From Trichobilharzia regenti (lineage: Eukaryota > Platyhelminthes > Trematoda > Strigeidida > Schistosomatidae): 64,000 bases of DNA. The position numbers and the translations under genes were made by a program. The stretch spans positions 72,106,887 to 72,170,886 of the forward strand of contig OX235262.1 of assembly GCA_944472135.2 (NCBI GenBank). Reading direction: 5' to 3'. Shown piece by piece: positions 47,690 to 59,795 of this stretch. The stretch's first letter is position 1; each line of letters opens with the position of its first letter. Below the pieces are notes generated by a model. That model saw only the letters and a program-made list of their open reading frames with translations, was not told where the DNA came from and ran no database searches.

Positions 47690-48610
47690 TTATTTCCTTT
47701 AATTCCTAGAGGAACATAGGGCTTCAGCCGCGCGTCTCCATTGCCTTCCGTTCTCTGACAACGTTTTCACCTGGCTCCAGATCTGCCTACACGCTTTCAT
47801 CTCCTCTTCACATGACCTCCTCCAAGTCACCCCTGTACTGACGACCAACTCGCCGCTTCCCTTTTGGGTTCCACTCGATCAATGGCTTGTCTAGTGATGT
47901 CACTTGATGGTTTCCTCAGCGTATGGCCAATCCATCTCCATTTCTTTCTGCCTATTTGTTTCACAATCGGTTCCTGATTGGTTCGCTCCCAGAGATCCCT
48001 CGCTATTGCTGATCTTTTCTGCCCGGCCATCTGATTTTGATTATTGAGCGAAGGCAGTTGTTGATGAAGGTCTGTAGTTTGTTCGAAGTGCTCTTTATGA
48101 CTCGCCAAGTTTCTGATCCGTATAGTAGCACTGACTTCACATTGGAGTTGAAAATCCGGATGTTATTTTTGATTCTGAGTGCTGTTGACCTCTACATAGA
48201 CTTGAGAGTAATGAAAGCTTGTCTTGCTTTCCCGATTCTTGCTTTGATATCCTCATCAGTTCTGTCCGCCTGTAGTTGAAACGATGCTTCCCAGGTAGGT
48301 AGGTGAAGGAGGTAGTTTCTTTCAGGTCTCTCTCATTTGTGCTGATTGTTGTTTGTTGTTGTTGCTGTTGGCCAGGAATCTTCATCACCTCTGTTTTCTC
48401 TATGTTCGCCTGAAGGAAGTCCTATCTTTGATGCTTCTTCTGTCAACTTGTTGCTTTTCACTTGCATGTCTTCAAGTTTGTGGGAAATCAGACATATATC
48501 ATCGGCGAAGTATATGTATATGTTCGGACGCATTTTTTGTGGTTTCTGAAGATGGTAGTTTGGTTCGAGTGTAGATGTTAAAGCCATACAGTTTACAGAA
48601 CACAATCACA
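47690..48610 (-). mobile_element. RTE/SR2-like retrotransposon, 3' third
   Basis: In the minus sense: FADDICLISHKLEDMQVKSN (RT active site FADD) near 48510, then EHRENRGDEDSW, a DRQFHLRTIRKT-like region, and [19 protein letters not shown] at about 47945. The tail ends CTAGGAATTAAAGGAAATAA at about 47693. It is very close in layout to 62100-62969 on the plus strand. Multiple frames are used. Confidence 0.75.
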
Positions 48611-48904
48611 TGAAAGTCCTCCATCTGAGTTACAAATCTTGTACACTCATTCGTTGGTTGTGAAATACTCAATAGTTATTTTGTTCACATCCGCGCAAAA
48701 CGTTTGGACTGAGAAACAGCCTGAATTCACTTGACGTTTTATGTACTGCCTATGTCAGCTGCAGGCTCAACAATTCTTCGCTCATCTAAATTATAATAAC
48801 GGTATCAGACAGAATATACGGACGTTATTACTCTCAATGATTATTCTCTTCCAAAGTTTCTAATTTAAGTAGACCAAACTTCATTTTGGTCATTAGGTAA
48901 TAAC

Positions 48905-49205
48905 GAATGTTATATAGCTAGTCCTTGGTTGGGTGCAGACTGAATCCTACCACAAAAAAGTTCGCAATGTGGTAGCCACTGCGGTGCACTCTGAATTGAT
49001 GTTAGATGGCTGGAGGTGATTGTCAGGAAGCCTAGGATCCAGGTTTCGTACTTGTTGGCACATGTCATTAAAGCATATCTACAGTCTTGGAGGAATTTAT
49101 GTTCCCTCTAAGATTCGAACCTCTGTCACCCAGTGCTACAGTCAGAGACGTCACCATTGAGCTTTCTATCGACTGCCTACAACCGCCTTTGTAGCTGACG
49201 ACATA
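48905..49205 (-). repeat. SINE family B
   Basis: Minus-strand copy: A-box-like complement of about 49150-49170 and B-box-like complement of about 49107-49125, with GGTTTCGTACTTGTTGGCAC shared with other copies. Confidence 0.55.
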
Positions 49206-49480
49206 GCAAAATTGACTAGTAGAATTCAGTTGACTAGAGGCATGACATTAATTGCTGCTTAGTGACCAGTTAAAGTATCCATTGCAGTCTTACAGAAGAT
49301 CAGTCGCTAGCCTGAATACCTCCACGGTAACGTCTCTGACTGCAGCATTGGATATTGCTAGTTTGAATCTTAATGGGGGGGGGCATGAGTTCCTTCAAGA
49401 AGCAACAAGCACAAAACCTAGGTCACGGAAGGACATCCTGCTGATTGTATCCAATTGTCTAACATCAAGATTAAACTGTG
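49205..49480 (+). repeat. SINE family B, head to head with the previous copy
   Basis: Plus-strand copy (GTAACGTCTCTGACTGCAGC, then a B-box-like TAGTTTGAATCTTAA). With 48905-49205 it forms an inverted pair. Confidence 0.55.
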
Positions 49481-49494
49481 AACAACATGACTGT

Positions 49495-50145
49495 ATGAAC
49501 TGATGAATGAAATGTATGTCAAGAGATTTTCAGTTCATATTTTTACATCATTCTTAAAGTATGTCCTTATTTTAGTAACAATTTTAGTCTTCTCGGAGGG
49601 TAGAGGACAATGAGGCTAAATGTGGCTTGCGTGAAACCAAATACAAAACCTAACAGCATATATCTCCTTAGAGAAACAACTTCTTTCTCTTCACTTAAGG
49701 CACAACTTAGTCTGGAATTGACCATCCACTGTAAGAATATGAAACTCATCCTCGGATCACTGTTTTTTACCACTGTTATGTGTTGATATCCCAGAGATAT
49801 CCTGGAAGTAAAGAAAAGGTTAGAAAGGTCAATGATACCTAAGTCACCACTCAGTATACGATAAACCCCAGTATGGTAATGAGAACAGATTTAAACTTTC
49901 CATCTTCTTGTCATATGGAACATTTGGAATTCCCTAAACTAGTTTCGTTTCTAACTCATGTACTCCTTCTTTAAGCATAGGCACATCATGGTAGTCTGTA
50001 TATAGTACTGAAGATGACGTCCAACACAGTTTGCTTGGATTACCTTTTATAAGCATTTTAAAGCCTTTCAAAGTGGCCAGCGATCAGAGAAGCATTTCAG
50101 GGACAATTAAGTTGAATGAAATTTTGAAAATTTTATCTGTCTAAG
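49495..50145. other. no recognisable gene
   Basis: No family resemblance seen. Includes the far upstream flank of the BTB gene. Confidence 0.35.
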
Positions 50146-50149
50146 TATG

Positions 50150-50295
50150 ACGAGTTGGACATCCAAGTGGGAGAACCTCTGTATAATTGTGGTGCCAGTT
50201 GAAGACTACTGAAGAAAACAGGATAGATTGGAGATGTGCTTTGGAAGCCCACTGTTTCACTTATAATCTAAGAGAATAACTGTAATATAATAAAA
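50150..50295 (+). mobile_element. RTE/SR2-like 3' terminus
   Basis: Only the terminal part of the RTE 3' region is present (TTGGAGATGTGCTTTGGAAG, CCACTGTTTCACTTATAATC, then an ATAATAAAA end), about 145 bp upstream of the BTB start. Confidence 0.45.
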
Positions 50296-50438
50296 TGCAT
50301 TCATTACTTAAGCGTATCAAATGACCTTGAGTGAACAAAAAGGATTTGAATGCTACAATTCAACTGATCAATAGTTTTAATCAATATTCCCTTAAACCTA
50401 ATTTATTTTCCTACTAATTGTTCATTGAAGATAAGGTG

Positions 50439-51476
50439 ATGAATTCAAAGTACGCTGGTGGAACAGTTTTATCACATTTTTTAACTGATGAAACCGGACC
50501 AAATTGTGGTGATTTTACATTTAATGAACAAGATCTCCTCTTATTATGTTGTCGTGAAATTAATTTAAATGATCAACCAGCTCAAGTAATGGTTAGTCAT
50601 CCTAAAATCCCTGGTTTATCATGGATTATATTTTTTTATCAAACTGCACCAAATCAATATCAACCTAGAATAGCATTTGATTTTCCAAGTTATTTAAGAG
50701 CTGATTGTGAAGTATGCATTCAATTTGCTGGTATGCATTGGGTTGTTAAATATAAATTTGAAGGTAGTTCATGGTTAACGTCTACTCTGCCACCGAAAGC
50801 AATGAATGAACGTTGGGTTACATTAGGTACAGTGAAAAAAGTTGAAATACGCGTGAATATTACAAAAATATGGTTTAAATTTCCAGTCTTTACAGCATGT
50901 TGTCATCCAGTAAAAACAAAACGTTTTGTTCGACAACCAGATTTTACAATGCCTGATGATTTTTCTGATGTACAGTTGTTACCACAAGATCCAAATAATC
51001 GTCGGCTATTTTCACATCGTCAAGTATTAGCAATGAATTCACCATGGTTTGCTGAACGTTTTCATAATACCTCAGCATTGAATACAGGAGATATAGGACC
51101 AATTATATCAATACCATTTGATTATGAGAGTGTATTGAATTTTTTAAAATTTATATATCCTAATAGTGATATGGTGATAACAGCAGATAATGTTGAAGGA
51201 TTGATGGATATGGCAAAAGAATATCAAATGCCAAATGTGATTAGAAAATGTGAAAAATGGATGTATAAATTTATGGAAGGTGGTTCAGCTGTATTGTGTT
51301 ATTATTTAGCACGTAAACATGAATTACCACAAGTACAAGATGCTGCATTGCTTCATTTAGCTGAATATAATTCATCACAATTAAGAGCAAGATTAAATTT
51401 AGATATGAAAGGTAAATCACCAGATACACATGAAGTGTTACTAAGTGATTTATGTGTTCGACTTGCAGGATCTTAG
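50439..51476 (+). CDS. BTB/POZ domain protein, single exon
   Basis: 345 codons, strongly AT-biased at third positions and uninterrupted, from the ATG at 50439 (preferred to the upstream near-cognate TTG) to TAG. Residues about 172-275 form a BTB/POZ fold: DDFSDVQLLP, FSHRQVLAMNSPWFAERF, ISIPFDYESVLNFLKFIY, and VEGLMDMAKEYQMPNVIRKCEKWM. A helical BACK-like tail follows (VLCYYLARKHELPQVQDAAL). BTB domains dimerise and often recruit cullin-3 ubiquitin ligase. Residues 1-165 are beta-rich in appearance (SWIIFFYQTA, WVVKYKFEGSSW) and might be a diverged MATH-like domain, but I cannot confirm that. No signal peptide or membrane segment. No intron is evident, and the partner and role are unknown. 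Confidence 0.9.
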   Translation: MNSKYAGGTVLSHFLTDETGPNCGDFTFNEQDLLLLCCREINLNDQPAQVMVSHPKIPGLSWIIFFYQTAPNQYQPRIAFDFPSYLRADCEVCIQFAGMHWVVKYKFEGSSWLTSTLPPKAMNERWVTLGTVKKVEIRVNITKIWFKFPVFTACCHPVKTKRFVRQPDFTMPDDFSDVQLLPQDPNNRRLFSHRQVLAMNSPWFAERFHNTSALNTGDIGPIISIPFDYESVLNFLKFIYPNSDMVITADNVEGLMDMAKEYQMPNVIRKCEKWMYKFMEGGSAVLCYYLARKHELPQVQDAALLHLAEYNSSQLRARLNLDMKGKSPDTHEVLLSDLCVRLAGS

Positions 51477-51479
51477 TTA

Positions 51480-52295
51480 ATAATAATGATAATAATGATA
51501 ACAGAATGAACTTTCATGATAGATAATAAGAAGAACTGCTTAGAATTTTATTCAATACAGGCTGTTTTTGATCAATCTTAAGTGAACTTTCTCTAATATA
51601 TGAGATTATTGTTGATAAACCAAAAAAAAAAAGAAAAGAAATGGCAGTACACTTGATTAACATTTGTGATTATGTTTTTGCTATCGAAACCATGTCTTGT
51701 TGAGGTGAACAGTTGTATAAATAATATAGCCATTAGTTAGTGAAGTGTGTCAATGGTTCAGGTGTACTACACCAGCTACATACATGGTCTGGGATCGATG
51801 CTTTGCCAACGTGCTCTTAAACCTCGTCGTGCTAGGAAAGAGGGAGAGTTAGGCGTGTGAGACTAGCAAGTCGACCTTGTGAAACATTAACAGTTAAGCT
51901 TGAAGCCTTATATTTCACTCGGAATGCGAAAAAAATTAGTGAGGTATGAATTGTGAACTTTATTTGTAATACGTATGTCTTGAAAAAATGTTAACGGACA
52001 TTGATTAGAGAAGCAATATAAACCAGAGAATAGTGGATACTAATATTTCCTTGAAACTCTTCAGCATGACCTCCCTGAAGGTCAAACCAAAAACCTTCAA
52101 GATACGTGGTTAACTCGTTGACGGTTCGGCCAAAGGATCAATAATTCTAAGTCTTGTTAATTAGTGGTTTATGGTGGGTGGCAATTTCACTCAATCCCAT
52201 TGGTGAATATTTGTCGTCACACTCAACTTAGTGGACCCCACTAGAACAAGTGGGCACTTCATCTCTGAGTCAGTCAGTTATATGTTTAGTTCCCA
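51480..52295. other. BTB gene 3' flank, no other gene
   Basis: Starts with a degenerate TAATAATAATGATAAT run after the stop. No AATAAA close by; no further gene seen. Confidence 0.4.
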
Positions 52296-52299
52296 CCGC

Positions 52300-53810
52300 C
52301 CCCCCCAAAGAAGAGCCGAAAACGGACCCAGTGACTGCAGCAGATATGTTCACACCATTATTGCAAAAGGTTTGGAAGGCTAGAAAAATGCTTTGCCTAC
52401 CGGTTGTCAAACTACCAAAGAAGGGCGACTTAAGCTTATGCAGGGACTGGCGTGGAATAATGCTGTTGCCTACGCCAAGTAGGATATCAAGTCACATCAT
52501 TCTGTAGAGAATAAGAGACACACTGGATGCAGAACTCCGCCAACCCGGAACAAGCTGGATTGAAGAAAGACAAATCATGTGTTGATCAAATTACAACTCT
52601 ACGCATCGATATCATCGAACAAAGCATAGAATGCCAACCAAACCTCTACCTTAACTTCAATTACTTTGAAGAGATTTGGAAACTACTTCAACAATACGGT
52701 GTGCACTGCCCAAGTCTTTATCAACCTCATTCAACAGCTGGCTATATGACAATGCCACGTTTCAGGCGATCCACAACGGAGAACTCAGTGAAGCGTTCGG
52801 AGTGCATACATGAGTAAGACAAGACTGACTGTCTATTATCACCGATGATATTCTTAATTGTGGTGGACTGGATTATGTGTCAGACTGAGGGGAGTTAGAA
52901 AGCAGGAATTCGTTGAACTGACCAATAGGAAGACTCTAGAAGATCTGGATTTCTCGGATGACTTTTGTTTAATGTCATACAAACTTGAAGACTAAGAGGC
53001 AGGCGAAAAGCTACAAACTGGTGGAAGAGGCAGTCAGTGAAGACAGGACTCCAGGTGAACACAAAGAAGACGGAGGTGATGAAGAAAAACAACGAGCTGC
53101 AACAACAACAACAACAACCAGCACCAATCACCATCAATGGGAGAGATTCGAATCAGGTTACCCCCCTCATTTGTCCGGCTATGAAGCATCGTCTAAACTA
53201 CATGCAGTCGGAACGGATGAAGATGTCAAAGCTAGCCAACTAGAATCGGAATGACAAGATATGCATTCATCAACCTGGAACCAGTTTGAAAATCTTCTGC
53301 ACTAACTTGGCCAGCATAAGGAAGTAGATTCGGATTTTCCATACCAATGTGAAGTCAGTCAGTCAGCTCTTCTATACAGGTGAGAAACTTGCACTACGCA
53401 TCACGAAAAGGATTTTCAACAGGTGGCTGTAGATTTTCCCCAACAGCTGCTTTTGCTGGCTCCCTACTGAAGATCGAATGGCCAGAAAGAATTAGTAAAA
53501 AGAAACTGGCGATGAACAAAACAACCAAGAGTCGATCGCTTAACAAGTATGTAGGAGAAAATGGAGATGGATCGGGCAGGGCAAGCAATGCAGGCCATCA
53601 CTCGAGTGGAATCTGAATGGGAAGCGATGAGTGGGTCGTTCGTGCGAGAGTGACATGGAGGAGATCGTGTTAGTCGTAGGCGGAGATGATAGGTTTTGGG
53701 CGAGGGTGGACTTAGGTGAAGAGGACACAGCAGAAAGTAGAACAAAGCAGAGATGTGTTATTGTGAAGCCCTATGTTACAATCGGAACCCAAAGAAATAA
53801 TAATAAATGA
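52300..53810 (+). pseudogene. RTE/SR2-like retrotransposon pseudogene
   Basis: 5'-truncated within RT: KTDPVTAADMFTPLLQKVWK (52317), VVKLPKKGDLSLCRDWRGIMLL (52405), ISSHIIL, and ESIECQPNLYLNFNYFEEIW for the FIDFEKAF motif. The FADD block follows near 52950 (DLDFSDDFCL), then a CAACAACAACAAC run (about 53099-53117), GENGDGSG and the tail GAAATAATAATAAATGATAA. It is broken by many shifts. Confidence 0.75.
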
Positions 53811-53814
53811 TAAT

Positions 53815-55010
53815 GTTTTGCTTAATAAGTAAGCGATTATGCAACAGATATGACTGTCTTGGATCCTAGAACCAAGCACTTACAAGTTGGTTTGACAGAA
53901 GATGCTGAACAAGCCAGTTCAAGTACTCAAAAAATCCAAATTTAATCTCAGACAATCGAGTAAGTAGTATGAAAATGGGTAGTATGTTCAGCGATTGTTT
54001 TGCAGTATTAACAAGAATTCTAATGTAGAGAATTTCAGTAATCCCATGGGAAACTGACTTGGAAAACAACTACATATCCTGCTATTGCATACTGCACTTG
54101 TTTAATGAAGTTAAATTGTTGCAATTTCAGATTTTTTTTCATCAGTTTTAGTTGTCGCGCTTTGGAAAAAAATGACCCCTGATGGAAGGAGAAAACAAGG
54201 ACGAAGTAGTAGTATGAGAAAGAGGATAATTTAGTGAATTTGAGTGTGGTACTTTGAATAGTACAGCCAACATTCTTGTCACCCCTTGCATACGTGGACA
54301 TTTCCTCAACTGCTCTTGACTGATAAAATCAAACGACTCTTTCATGTCAATACATATGGCTGACGTTTGATAGTATTCAGAACCAGAACCTATTGAAGAC
54401 TTGAAGATATGGTGAATGCATCCAAAAATCTGAATAGCGTTTTCGATTTTGCATATCATCCAGCACTACTTAATCTTTGCAGAACCATAGGATGTAGAAT
54501 TTTAGATACTGCGTTAGTCAATCTGATTCGATGTAGATGTTCCATTTGGGACATCATATGATACTGTTAATCGACTGCTTATCACAAAATAGTCCGTTTG
54601 TGTCTATGGCTCAAAATATAATGACCGAATCCCAAGTATTTTGTTTAATTCATTTTCAACTTTCTTGTTGGTTAATTGGGACGAAGTATTCGGTCTCTGT
54701 TGATATGTCGACTCCTTATCCGGATGCTTCGATGATGGTTGAGGATTTAACTTGAAGTAATTTGGTCTGAATTCAGAAAACTAATCAATGCCTTCTTTTT
54801 TATAACTTACCGAACCCCCACAAGTCATATAGTCAAACTTTATATTGCAGTAATATGAAAAGATGGTTTAGTTTTTTTCATATGTGATACTACTCGGAAG
54901 TAATAACTCATATCAAGAATACAAAACTACTTTAACAGTGTTATCCGGCAGATATACGGTCCAAAAGTTTCTCAGGTACAAAATGGTTTTTGTACAACAA
55001 AATTGATTAA
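53815..55010. other. no recognisable gene
   Basis: The block around 54690-54760 (GATATGTCGACTCC.TTATCCGGATGCTTCGATGATG) matches the 3' flank of Sm-alpha copies at 5840 and 11800. Otherwise unassigned. Confidence 0.4.
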
Positions 55011-55012
55011 AC

Positions 55013-55887
55013 AAATATGACTGTTAATATATGTGTAAAACTTGGACACTGTGGTAGTAAGTAATTCCATATCAGTTTGTTTATTAGATGTATCACACAG
55101 TGAGGGAAACAGTATTATTTACAGGAGGACGTTTCGAACAAAATTTATTGCTGTTCATAATCATATCAATTATAAACACACGTCGTATGGGTGGTAGAAT
55201 ATTCCAGATATCTGGCTGGACAGGTGTTGAATCATTCCTATTACACGTATTCCCTTCAGTTGATTCAATAAACAATGCTTCAGTTATCAATCTCTCCCTC
55301 CACTCTGAGACATTAGATTTTAAAATTGTCATTTTATCGCATCCTATTGTATGGTTGTGTGTAATTGCATGTAGTGAATGGTATAGCTGAACTATTCTCT
55401 AGATTTCTTATCTTATATGGGTCAACCAACCGAACATAAAAAGCTAGCAAAATCTAGATTGGTTGACCCAAATAAGATAAGAAATCTAGAGAATAGTTCA
55501 GCTATACCACTCACCACATGCAATTACATACAACCATGCAGTAGGATGCATGGGATAAGATGACAGTTTCAAATCTAATGTCACAGGGTGTAGAGAGAGA
55601 TTGATAACAGTAGCTTTGTTTATCGAATCAACTGGAGAGAATACGTGTAACAGGAATGATTCAACACCTGTCCAGCCAGATATCTGGAAAATTCTACTCC
55701 TCCAGCGACGACAAATAGGAGAGAACAAAGAAAACTATAAAACTCAAGTTTCAAAGTCGTGTGATTATAATTGATGAAATGATTATGAACAATAAATTGT
55801 ATTCGAAACTTTGTCATTCAGTAAATAATACAGTTTCATTGTGTAATACTTCGAATAAACAAACTAATATGAAATATGACTGTTAAT
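55013..55887. mobile_element. palindromic Penelope-like element, 16-bp TSD
   Basis: AAATATGACTGTTAAT at 55013-55028 and 55872-55887 brackets an almost pure inverted repeat: left arm about 55063-55430, right arm about 55459-55871, loop of about 28 bp. The 34-bp tail (55029-55062, TATGTGTAAAACTTGGACAC...) is on the left only. Both arms encode, outward, the family 1 endonuclease end (DIWNILPP, DIWKILLPPAT). No RT is present. This is the shortest and most symmetric PLE in the window. Confidence 0.85.
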
Positions 55888-55889
55888 TA

Positions 55890-56155
55890 CTTGAAAATCA
55901 AAGATGGAATCTCCATCTCCCAGTCTGCATGAATCGAAACAGAACAAAATGAATGTCCTGGAGACAGCCTATGGTCAAGCAGTCATTTCATAGTGTAACC
56001 TTCATTTCACTCGAACAGGATTAAAATCGTATAACAAGCTCACTACCATGAATAGTTCACCATCACACAATGGTAAAGTGAAGTATTAAAATAGAAATGA
56101 ATCAAAGACACAGAGTAATAATGAGGATTAAGTCAAAACAAGATGTGCAAATGTT
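55890..56155. other. no recognisable gene
   Basis: No family resemblance seen. Confidence 0.35.
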
Positions 56156-56159
56156 TGAA

Positions 56160-56390
56160 TGACGATACACCGGTGGGTGGGGTGTAAGAGTAACAAATGA
56201 CACAGTGATTAGGAAGCTTTCCGACCATGCACATGGTCTCAGGTTCGATCCCAGCCAACGCATACCTGATATCAATGGTCGGCCTGCTAAATTTAGGCTA
56301 CCGATATCACATGCTGGCAATTCCTTAGTTGTACCAAAATACTGTGTGGAATCAAGCTATAATAAAAAAATAGTTGAAATATTGAGATAA
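56160..56390 (+). repeat. tRNA-derived SINE-like element, family D
   Basis: A-box-like TGACACAGTGATTAGGAAGC (about 56198-56217) and B box GGTTCGATCCC (56242-56252), followed by a non-tRNA body ending in CTATAATAAAAAAATAG. Only one clear copy in the window. Confidence 0.5.
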
Positions 56391-56394
56391 GTGT

Positions 56395-58485
56395 CAATAT
56401 TATAAGTAGATTGTTCAAGGTGGGATTTTTAGATCACTCATACTGCCAGACAAAATCGAATGCAGTGTCTGAGATCTATTTAACTCCTTGTCATCATTCA
56501 GATTTCAAACTTTGTATTAATGTTCATCTACATTTCTATCCACTTTCAGTTTCAGAATGTTTCCCTTTTTTGTGTGCTTCTGTAAAGTGTGAAAACATGA
56601 ACTACTGCTCCCCTCACGTTTTCAGATTTCTGCCTTTGTTAAATCAATCAGCTATTCATCGTTAATTTGATATCGACAATCAAAAACTAAAATAATGTCT
56701 CTGTTTGTATTCGAAATTTGTGTTAGGTAGGAGCAGGTAATTGGGACTGTGTCACTCCAAATGCATGCGTGAGGTATTAATATGATAAGCAAACATTTAG
56801 TGGTACGTCGATATTTCAGTGATAGAATTCTTGCCAACCAGGTTGCACGCGATCCGGGCTGACGTAATCCTAAACAACACTTGGGTAGTAGTAATCCCAC
56901 AAAAGAGGAGAGGTTGAAAATGAAGCTAGCAACCTCACCCACCATTAATGAAACCTCAGAGCTCAAGCTCAAAGCTCCGTTTATTAGTCAGAACTCAAGA
57001 AATTGAGAAAAACATTTGGTGATCAAAGTCTCCTTCTACTTAACCCTATTATTCTCTAGAATTGTGGCTATGTTCAACTCTATCCTGTGAGTGAATACTA
57101 ATACACATGCACTGTAATAGCATATTTTGTTTTCTGAATTAATTATCTCTTTCTTTGTTATATCAAGCTACAGATAAGTAGATCTGTGTGTATTTTGATA
57201 ACCAAACTGACACCTATCGATTAGTTTTGTCTTATCGACTTAACCTTACACTCATTGCAAATATTAAGTAGATGAGGTCATTTTATTTGATCGGATTAAT
57301 AGAATTCATAAGCCTGAAGATTTTGTATCTGATTAATTTTGCAGGTAGGAATTTCAGTCTAATTCTTCTTTTATTAAGAATATATACCTCAGGATTTTGG
57401 GTATTCTTTCTTTACCATGGTAAGTCTATGGAGGTTTACAATTTACGCCTATTTCTTTGTTTAAACTTTCTGATGATGTACTGGTCGTTCGAAATCTTGT
57501 TTCATTTTGGCTCAGCAGCCTTCATTGAGTGATATCGAGTGTGATAAAGAAGCGATTGAATAAGGCGAGAAGAACAGTCTTCGCAGAATAACATGGTACT
57601 TTCATTTATTTTGTAGGCATCTCATCAGTTGCTTACAACCCAAATAATTTTATTAAGTTTTTGTACAGAAAAGTTTTAACATACTTGGAAATTTTACACG
57701 ATATCAGTTGACAAGAGGTTCTGGAGTTGGTGAACAGTGCTCAAAAAATTACGCTTATGTAGTTTTTGCACAGACAGTTCAAGTTTAAACAAAGTAAATG
57801 TATGCATACAATGCTAAAGGAGTTATGTAATAAAAACGAGAGGTGTATAAGGTGATGAGTGACTAATAGATTAGGTTACAATGTACTGAGTTTAACTCAA
57901 ATCATAGAAACAAGAGACAAACAAAATTCCAGTATATCAAAGGGGGTTGAAGTTAAGGCCAACGATTATGTAATCAAAAGAAAAAGAGAATGTGAAGTAA
58001 TTAGAATTTGACAGCTTCTTTTACAAACATATAAATTCCCATCTTCTATTCATTCTACTTTTATAACATGCCACTTTGTGGTTTAAAATGGAATTAGAGT
58101 TTATCTATGAAAAACTAGAGATATGTTCCGCTTTTTCTAACACAATGAAACATATTGCGAACTGTATATGTCTTCACTATTGCTATTAGGTAGGACATAC
58201 TGTATGTCTATGTTTCGACAGAGAAAGAAAGACCAGATTTGCAATATAAAATAACATCATCATTCTGTTTCACAGGTTCTTATCAGCTGTAAACTACCTG
58301 AAATTATAATGGTTATAAATAATGACATTTCATACTTCATGTTTGAAAGGTAATAGAGAAAGCGATATGAGATGAACGCAGATGCAGATGAAAGCGTCTG
58401 CAAGCCAAAACTGAAGACAACGATTAACGTCGATGTTTATGTCCTGAATCGGGGTCATGAAAAAACAGTAACAAGCTTAACCTTG
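56395..58485. other. AT-rich sequence, no supported gene
   Basis: Open frames at 56411-56665, 57272-57532 and 56652-56972 (minus) show no family resemblance and no clear splice pattern. Confidence 0.35.
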
Positions 58486-58494
58486 AGGAACTCA

Positions 58495-58731
58495 CCAACC
58501 AATCACAGCAGACTTAACGTGTGCAAATACGATTCGCAGATATATGGCTTAACTTCCTAAGAAACGGTCACAAGTAGCACAGAATAATCTTCAGCAAGAT
58601 AACAACCGATGAGAACAGGTTGTTTCTCCGTTAAAAATAACGCTAATAATAATGTACATAAAAATCTATAAATATCTCTTGATTTTCTCATTAAACAATC
58701 TGTTGCCTGGCATTTGTCTTCTGTCATTACA
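58495..58731 (+). repeat. 5'-truncated Gypsy LTR
   Basis: Matches the inner three quarters of the LTR family (CAACCAATCACAGCAGACTT, ATTCGCAGATATATGGCT, TTAAACAATCTGTTGCCTGG, and the end CTGTCATTACA). The first 60 or so bases of U3 are missing. Confidence 0.75.
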
Positions 58732-58734
58732 CTA

Positions 58735-59535
58735 CTACTATCGCTATTACTATTGTCATTGCCATTATTATTCTCTGAGTGAAAATTACTCACCAGTAGC
58801 ACAATTCCATTTCATCCTTTCCCCCTCAGTCCTAATCAGCTGGCTTCAGTATAGCACCCATGAGGAGTCATACCTTGCCCATATGATTCTTTCATGTCAT
58901 CCTTGAACCCACACCCAACTCATCATTTTTCCATTCGGGCTCCCCATGAGAGTCTGCCTAGTGTGAGATACCGTTCAACAGTCTTCTAAAAGTATGTCTA
59001 ATTCATCTATATTTTTCTCTCCGTATTCGTTAGGTGATAGGTTTTTAGTTGGTTCATTATAAGAGTTCCTTTTGTCGTCTGACCAGCCAGGTGATCTTCA
59101 GTATCGAGGCTAATAGGGGTGCAAGTCTTCACAAACACGTTGGAAATGGTTTTGGTCACAAGTGAACCAAGTCCCTCAGCCATATAAAAGCTGGAATTAT
59201 TCATCTCTTATAGCTAGTTGAAATCTGTTATCGAAATATGAAAAAAAGTTAAGTTGACACTATCATGAAGCCCGATTTCGCACTGTATATAAATGCACGA
59301 CATGAAAATAGCTTCTGATGAAGACCTCATATAAGATAATAAAAACATAGTTATACAATACTTTATAGATTCCTTCACATCACCAAGTAGCAGGTATGTC
59401 TTATTGGTCGATTTTTAACAGTATCACATTTTAAGCTGTTTGTAAAATCATTCATATAAAGTTCTTCGAAAAAGTAATTGATCAGGAATAATAATGAATA
59501 TATATGAAAATAACAAGGAGTGAGGGGTAAGATTT
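58735..59535. other. no recognisable gene
   Basis: No family resemblance seen. Confidence 0.35.
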
Positions 59536-59552
59536 CTCGAACATACTAAAAG

Positions 59553-59795
59553 TTGCAGGTAATTAAATTCACTTATGAATTGCAAAGTCAGGAAGAGGAA
59601 CTACCAATGTTAGATTGTAGCGTAAAAAGGAAACAAGATGGGAAGTTAAACACTAGTGTTAACAAGAGACCCACACATTCAAACAGATATTTAGACTTCC
59701 AATTATCTCATTCTATGTCAGTAAAAATAGGATTGGTCAAATGTTTGAGTAACAGGACACGAAAACTAAGTAGTAACAATGAAAATCTAAGATAG
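59553..59795 (+). pseudogene. PLE RT C-terminal segment
   Basis: 80 open codons covering the RT region after the YVDD block (equivalent to LPFLDVLITR onward at 42510), closed by TAG. Upstream RT is missing. Confidence 0.65.

Noticed and set aside
57272..57532. An 86-codon hydrophobic ORF as a membrane protein gene
   Set aside because: Biased AT-rich sequence, no splice or homology support, and no repeat or neighbour to give context.
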